DNA of 64,000 bases. Source: Myrica gale. Its lineage: Eukaryota; Streptophyta; Magnoliopsida; Fagales; Myricaceae. The position numbers were made by a program, and so were the translations under genes. Positions 58,601 through 64,000 of the stretch are shown here, in pieces (positions within the stretch are counted from its first letter, which is position 1; the number at the start of each line of letters is the position of its first letter). The notes below the pieces were generated by a model. The model was not told where the DNA came from and searched no databases. It saw only the letters and a program-made list of their open reading frames with translations. The stretch is from NCBI GenBank assembly GCA_963930655.1, contig OZ005621.1:19083001-19147000 (forward strand), written 5' to 3'.

Positions 58601-61600
58601 GAGCCTTCTGGTGATATGTATAATGCTGATGTTGCAACATGGCCTAAGGAAGAGAGTGGTAAAGTTGTTTTGTTCCAAAGACTATAGACGGAGAACTGAT
58701 CTTGCCGTCGACAATGTGAATTTTTTTTCGTAGAGCCATTCCATGTGCTAAAGTGTAGTCTTTGGTGCTTCCTGAAAGATTATTTTGATCATATAGAATG
58801 CAACAACAGCTTTATGCTCTTAAAAACAGTTGAAGAATGGGGTGTACTGGAGACTGATGTTGTTAACTTATGATGAGCCCCAGAAAAGGGGAGATAATTG
58901 TTCCTGAAATGTGTCTGGGAAACAGTAGATTCAAAGTTGAGTTGGTCTCGTCCCTGGATGTGAGGAACTGGCAAGTTGCTTCGAGTTAGAGTCAAGACCA
59001 TGTGCTTGCCGTGTTGTGGTGCAAGGCACGTGCCCTTCTACGTGGCATAATATGATATAAATGCAGTCAGTGCATTGGCTGCAATCTTTACGATGTTTTT
59101 TTTGTTCTTGGTGCGATATTTGGATTCGAAGTTACTTCAGTTATTATGTCAATGCCGCCTTCTGTAAGCTGTCAACTTAACTATTTTTGCTTGGATTTGG
59201 AGTTACTTGAGATTACTAAGAGTTGTTTGTAGCTTCCGTATCTGTTGGGGAAGAAGTGCATGTTACATATGTCAACCAAAAGAGTGCCCCGTATCCGAAG
59301 CTATATAATTTTGAGGGATATATACTATATCCTTCTCAGACCATTGTTTTCATTGATTCGCATTGAAAAGGAGAACTTCTAAAAGAACTTAATGTATTAT
59401 AGTCCTTTTCAAGTTTGTGATATGCATCTACTAGATAATCTATGTAGCCTGGTGTCTTTGGAATAGAGAGACATTTGGTGATAGGTCTATGTAATGATTG
59501 AAGTGCGTTGATGGTATATTATGTAGTAAAGCCGTTCTCTACAAGAATCAAGGTGTTGTGATATGTACAGAGAATACCTTGTTCTAGGAGATGTGTATTC
59601 TATTGCTCCTCTTTCTTGTGAAGGATGTTACTACCTTAGCCACTGAACATGCTTCTTGGCCAATATTGATATAAACACACAGCACATCTGGCCCTTGTTG
59701 ATTGAACCTTGAAAATGTGATAATTGCTGTTTTCTTGGTTTTTCTGTCCCCGGTAATTGATTCTCGCTGACATCCTATAAGGGTCATTGTGGCTAGTTTT
59801 GGCAGTAATGAGTTGTGTAGAAAACTTAAGAAATTTAAATACTGGAATTAGAGTGGATCTTTTGTGAATTTCTGTTCGAAGCCTTATATAGGTGTCTCTA
59901 TTTGTTAAAAAAGTTACTATGTGGTGGTGTGGTGGTTGGAGTCGCAAGAAGAATGATGATGGTAACATAAGCTCCTTTTATAGTTTTTTTTTTTGGCATA
60001 TTGAGGATGTTTTCACATTTAATGTGAAGCAATCATCCCGTTTCTCTCAATGCCCTACCCTCCCTGTTCCTTAAATATTGGTGAAGCATTATTTTAGAGT
60101 TAATTAACGCCTAAGGGCTTGTATTTGTTTTTACCCGAAAGTTCAGTCTAGTCTATAGTTTCATATCGCTTCAATTTCTACTTGATTTCTTACTCTAGCT
60201 GTATGGATGCTTGCCAATGGTTTTGTCAAGGAGTCCTTAAAGGTGGAGGAAGAGGTTAAGTAAAATGTTTAAACTCTTTGAGCTCGAATGTTTTAGTATA
60301 ATGCTCTAGTTGGTTCAGTATAGCCTCTTGTACTGTCAACTATTTCCCTTAATAAAGTTTAACTTACTTAACCAAAAAAAAGTATAATGTTCCAACTGAT
60401 GTACCCTTCCCCTGTGGATGAAAATAGGGCTCGTTGTATGTAATGAGAAAGAAGTTCTGATGAATATTTGTCGTTATTCATGAAGTTCTGTACAAACTTG
60501 TAGCCACTATTTAACTGCAATGTCCTTGAGCGAAATAATTTGTTAATGTTGGTCTGTATACAAATAATGTTTTCTCATTTCTGCATCCTGCTTAAAGTCC
60601 TCTTAAAGCTTCTACTTTCATCTTTTTGTCGTTCCTTCTCTTTAGTTCTCATCTGTTTTTTGTTTATGGAAATCGCATAAACCATTGTTTGTAACATTTT
60701 TGGTATTTTACTTGAAGTATGATTATAGAATGAGGCATTTTACTCACATGAGGCAAAAAGGTGCACGGCTGGTGCTTCTTCTATTCCAGGATATATAGTT
60801 CATTTCCAGCCTAAAATTTTGTTACGTCTCCTTTGTCTCCCAACCTTTGGGCTTTAATAACCAACCTTGCTGCTGTTGAAATTCTTGCTCTGAAAATGTA
60901 TCCCCTTTTGTTTTTTTTTATTCTATCTTTTTCTGCTATTTTATCTTGTTCTCTTGGAATTTTTGGATTTTTGAGAACTACTGCATCTTTCTTCAAAATT
61001 GAACCAGCTATTCTGGATCTCTCATAATGTACCACAATCTTCATCGTGGGAGCTCCAAACATTACAATCTTGTCTGTAGGTCTGCAATTTAGTTTGCTAT
61101 TTTTATACATTCAAAATATATACTTGTTACATGGACATTAAGACATTATCTCTTTTAATATTCTTGGTATACATGGTCTTTTCCTTAAAGCTTAGGCAAC
61201 AGAATATGAGTCGGGCATCCAGTTTGGAAAGCATTGAATTACCATCACAAATTGTTGTGATGGCTGAAAAAATAGGAATAGACAGTATTAGTGTTGTGAC
61301 AATAGTACAAAAATTTGGGACCTTTTCCGTATATTGGTTGCTCTTCTATCCAGTGCCACTCATTTTACAGTTCTAGTCTTGAGGTGGCTTTGTTGTGCAC
61401 ACCTGTCTGTTGCCTGCGTCAATACTAGATAATATTAAATGTACCCTGAGATGTATGCTTTAAGACATTGTAGCCACTGAAATTTTGGCTGTTGTCACAA
61501 CTGAGAACCTCAGAGTTTGGAGAATGCTTGATGTCCAAATTCGAATACAGGTTGTACTTTTTCAAATTCTACTTAAAAGCCATTCTAATGGTTCTTCGAA

Positions 61601-64000
61601 CTCGATTTTAACTGGTGTTGTGGGGTTGGGGGCTCTCCACACGCCTGGGGTTTGCACTCAGGGGTGGGTCCAATGGGCCCTGCCTTGGGGGAGTTCCTCG
61701 TCATAAAAAAAAAGGTTCTTCGAACTCTTAATATGTGAACTTGATTCGGTTGTGCTTCGATGTACTTTTGAGGTGATGCCTTACTTTCTTCTGGACATGT
61801 TACTTCACATGTCTGGTGTCAGTGTTCAGATATGCACGAGGACACATGTTTTTTTGTGTGAATTTTTTTGATTTTTCATCTCAAGGATCTCAATCCTATT
61901 ATATACTTCTTTGATTTTTTTCCCTACGTTATTTGCATTGTCATTTTGTGTTTCTCCTAACTTTTGTATTGTTATTTAGTTTTTATTTTAGTTGTCAACT
62001 GACATGCTCGTGCTTTTTCTCCTGACACTTGAATCTGGAGATATATTTTTTTCCTGTTTTTTCTTCTTGTGGTTTTGAGCTGTCATTTATCCCTTGACTT
62101 TAGTTTTCTGCTGAAATTAACGATTGCTCTTCTTCCTTCTGTTACTTCTGCAATTGGATGCTTTTTATTTTTTCAAATTAAAACCTAAAGCTCCATCTGT
62201 TTTCTTTTGTTTCCACAGCCTTGCTGCCATAGCAAGGAAGAGGCCACTTCACTATAGTAGTGTTCTTTCTGCTCTGCTTGAGTTTGATCGAAACTTTGAG
62301 ACGGTTAGAGGATGTCATGTTGCTAGTGTCCAGTATTCCTTAAGAACTGCTTTTTTGGGATTCCTACGGTCTACTCATCCAGCCATCATAGAGGTAAAGC
62401 CGTCTTATGCTTTTCATTATCTTCTTTTTTGTTCCTTTTGCATAATTTTTTTAACCATGGATATTCTCTTCCCATCCTGCTTCATTGTGGATATTTGAAC
62501 GTACCATTATATGAATTATTGGATATGTAAAATTTGCAGTAATTTCTGGTGAAAATGGTAGGTGTGTCCTCACCGTTAGTAGGAATATATACATACCTTC
62601 AAGTACTAAATATGCAATTAATTTCTTATTTCCTAATATAGCACTTAGGATGTATCTTGTAGTGATGTGAAAATTCCATATTACACCCTGGATTTTGCCA
62701 GAAAAATATTTCCTATTGACACGCTCAGAAGCGTAGGATATTTCATACCAAATATCGAGTACGAAACTTCACTCTGTCATTTTGTGTGTGGACTTCTATT
62801 TAGTGGGTAGATCATTTTGTTTTCATAGATTAATAGCAAGCTGGCCAAAAGGAAGAGTCCATGTTTTTAAGACCCATTGTAGACCTGGCATGCTAGTAAA
62901 GGAAAGAAATGGTATGCCTCATTAGGTCTTATGCGATTAATTGCAAAAGCTCCTAAAACTTTTGCTGTTTGTTCATCTGGTCTCTTGCCTGACAAGTTGA
63001 ATCTTATGTTTGATTTTCAGACTAGAGATAGATTGATTAGGGCCCTCCGAACTATGAATGCTGGGGATGCTGCTGATCAGGTTATTCGGCAAGTTGATAA
63101 AATGGTTAAAAATACTGAGCGTGCTTCACGTGATGCTCGGTTGGGCAGGGTAATGACAGATTAACTGCGTATCACATTGTAGCAGTTTTTTATTTGTTGA
63201 AATCTACTGACTGTTTTCAAATTTCTGATTAGGACGATCAATTCCCAAGCCAGTTGCCTGTATCAGGTGATCTGTTGAAGAAGAGGTCTTTGCCTATGGA
63301 TAATGAGGAGCCAGCTAATGGTCAAGAGGTGTCTTTCAAGCGAATCCGTTATGGTTTTGATAGCCAGTCGACTTTGCCAGTTCAAATAAATGATTCTGGG
63401 CAGGATTCTGCTCCTCTCAATGGAGTAGCTCCTGTATTACATTGTCAATTGACTCCTGTGGAACAAATGATTGCTATGATTGGTGCTTTGCTTGCCGAAG
63501 GAGAAAGAGGTGCTGAATCACTAGAAATCCTTATTTCAAAAGTCCATCCTGATCTGTTGGCTGATATTGTGATAACAAATATGAGGCACTTGCCTAAGAT
63601 GCCTCCATCCTTAACAAGGCTTGGGAACTTGCCAGTAACTCAACAGATGGACTCTCTAAGCAGTCCAGCACGGGTTGTTCCACTACCTGCTCCAACAAAT
63701 TCTGAAGAATCTCCAGATGTCAGTGCACAAGCGCCTCTTTCTTCAAGTACTACAACTAGTTCATCATTGCCTGATGCACCTTTGGTCAATAACCTGCCTG
63801 CGGATTCTAAACGAGATCTCCGCAGGGTAAATTCACCAGCTCTTATTTCTGTTCATGTCTGTATATCTACTTATATTATTTAATCCTTTCAGAAATTTAA
63901 AACTTTTAAATACATCAAATGAACTCCTTGTTGCTTTTCTAGGATCCCCGCCGGCTGGATCCACGACGCGTCATAGTACCTAGTGGGGGACCTACCATTC
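52167..64000 (+). CDS. Symplekin-family 3'-end processing factor, 5' part
   Basis: Symplekin/PTA1 proteins are scaffolds for mRNA cleavage and polyadenylation in the nucleus. Exons: 52167-52369, 52469-52628, 52756-52848, 53789-53891, 53973-54135, 62219-62393, 63021-63149, 63233-63826 and 63943 to the window edge; the reading frame is maintained through all eight junctions (about 559 codons). The N-terminus '[20 protein letters not shown]' leads into HEAT-like helices ('[20 protein letters not shown]', '[20 protein letters not shown]') and the symplekin/PTA1 N-terminal domain ('[20 protein letters not shown]'). Later come 'DPRRLDPRR' and a Ser/Pro/Thr-rich stretch. Plants have two branches, ESP4-type and a second (TANG1-type); from memory this N-terminus fits the second better. 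Intron 5 is unusually long. The C-terminal half is outside the window. Confidence 0.9.
52629..52662 (+). repeat. (CT)n microsatellite abutting a splice donor
   Basis: An almost pure CT run of about 16 repeats begins at the first intron base after symplekin exon 2 (TGCAG|GTCTCTCTC...). A pyrimidine run at the donor side is unusual because it replaces the typical GTAAGT context. Confidence 0.85.
54136..62218 (+). other. 8.1-kb intron 5 of the symplekin-like gene
   Basis: Flanked by a good donor (AACTG|GTGAGC) and acceptor (TTCCACAG|CC), and the frame is restored across it ([12 protein letters not shown]). It is T-rich, with many short frames but no intact gene. One exon-like piece (55616-55654) and a SINE-like insertion (61604-61713) stand out; other content is unassigned. 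Confidence 0.7.
61604..61713 (+). mobile_element. Short SINE-like insertion (110 bp)
   Basis: A 110-bp block ending in a run of nine A residues lies between perfect 14-bp duplications GGTTCTTCGAACTC (61590-61603 and 61714-61727). A poly-A end and a long target-site duplication indicate target-primed insertion by LINE machinery. 'GGGGTTTGCACTC' could be a decayed tRNA B-box, but the body is short for a full plant SINE and is probably 5'-truncated. Confidence 0.8.

Noticed and set aside
12898-64000. AGO1 and the symplekin-like gene as one RNA-silencing cluster
   Set aside because: They are over 30 kb apart and separated by unrelated genes and pseudogenes; plant gene order rarely reflects function and nothing shows shared control.
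1-64000. CRISPR arrays, rRNA or tRNA genes, bacterial operons
   Set aside because: No regularly spaced identical repeats with unique spacers, no rRNA blocks and no complete tRNA cloverleaf were noticed; gene structure is plant nuclear.

Overview
This is 64 kb of plant nuclear DNA: long GT-AG introns, AT-rich intergenic sequence, plant gene families (ARGONAUTE1, NAC, PPR-DYW, CC-NB-LRR, sucrose synthase) and a dense, layered load of transposons. The proteins and transposons look like a woody eudicot, possibly Fagales, but I cannot fix the species.

Layout. 1-4.2 kb: two broken LINE retrotransposons around a small duplicated block. 4.5-11.8 kb: gene-free DNA with a hAT-type MITE, Harbinger-like MITEs and a complete TRIM-type LTR element. 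11.8-20 kb: a full AGO1 gene (21 coding exons, 1063 aa) carrying the miR168 target site. 21.7-27.1 kb: a SUS6/7-type sucrose synthase, now a pseudogene with a solo LTR inside an exon, frameshifts and stops. 29.3-33.9 kb (minus strand): an intact three-exon NAC gene with one hAT MITE in each intron. 34.8-36.5 kb: an LTR-like repeat with a younger copia-like solo LTR nested in it. 37.9-40.2 kb: a PPR-DYW pseudogene. 41.05-42.13 kb (minus strand): UFC1, the E2 enzyme of ufmylation. 42.3-45 kb: repeats and a perfect 17-bp hairpin. 45.7-48.4 kb: a CC-NB-LRR pseudogene. 48.4-52.1 kb: gene-free, with a 67-bp tandem array and a MITE. 52.17 kb to the window end: the 5' part of a symplekin-family gene whose fifth intron is about 8.1 kb and holds a short SINE-like insertion.

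Four genes look functional: AGO1, the NAC factor, UFC1 and the symplekin-like gene. AGO1 (small-RNA effector) and symplekin (3'-end processing) both act in RNA metabolism, but nothing shows they are co-regulated; the order looks like ordinary plant gene placement. The other large coding remnants are decayed.

The clearest unusual observations are target-site duplications that define at least six insertions to the base, a transmembrane tail encoded at the 3' end of the sucrose synthase locus, and a partial duplicate of the AGO1-to-sucrose-synthase interval about 19 kb upstream. I found no convincing new multi-gene system. Exon limits were read by eye from splice signals and family knowledge.
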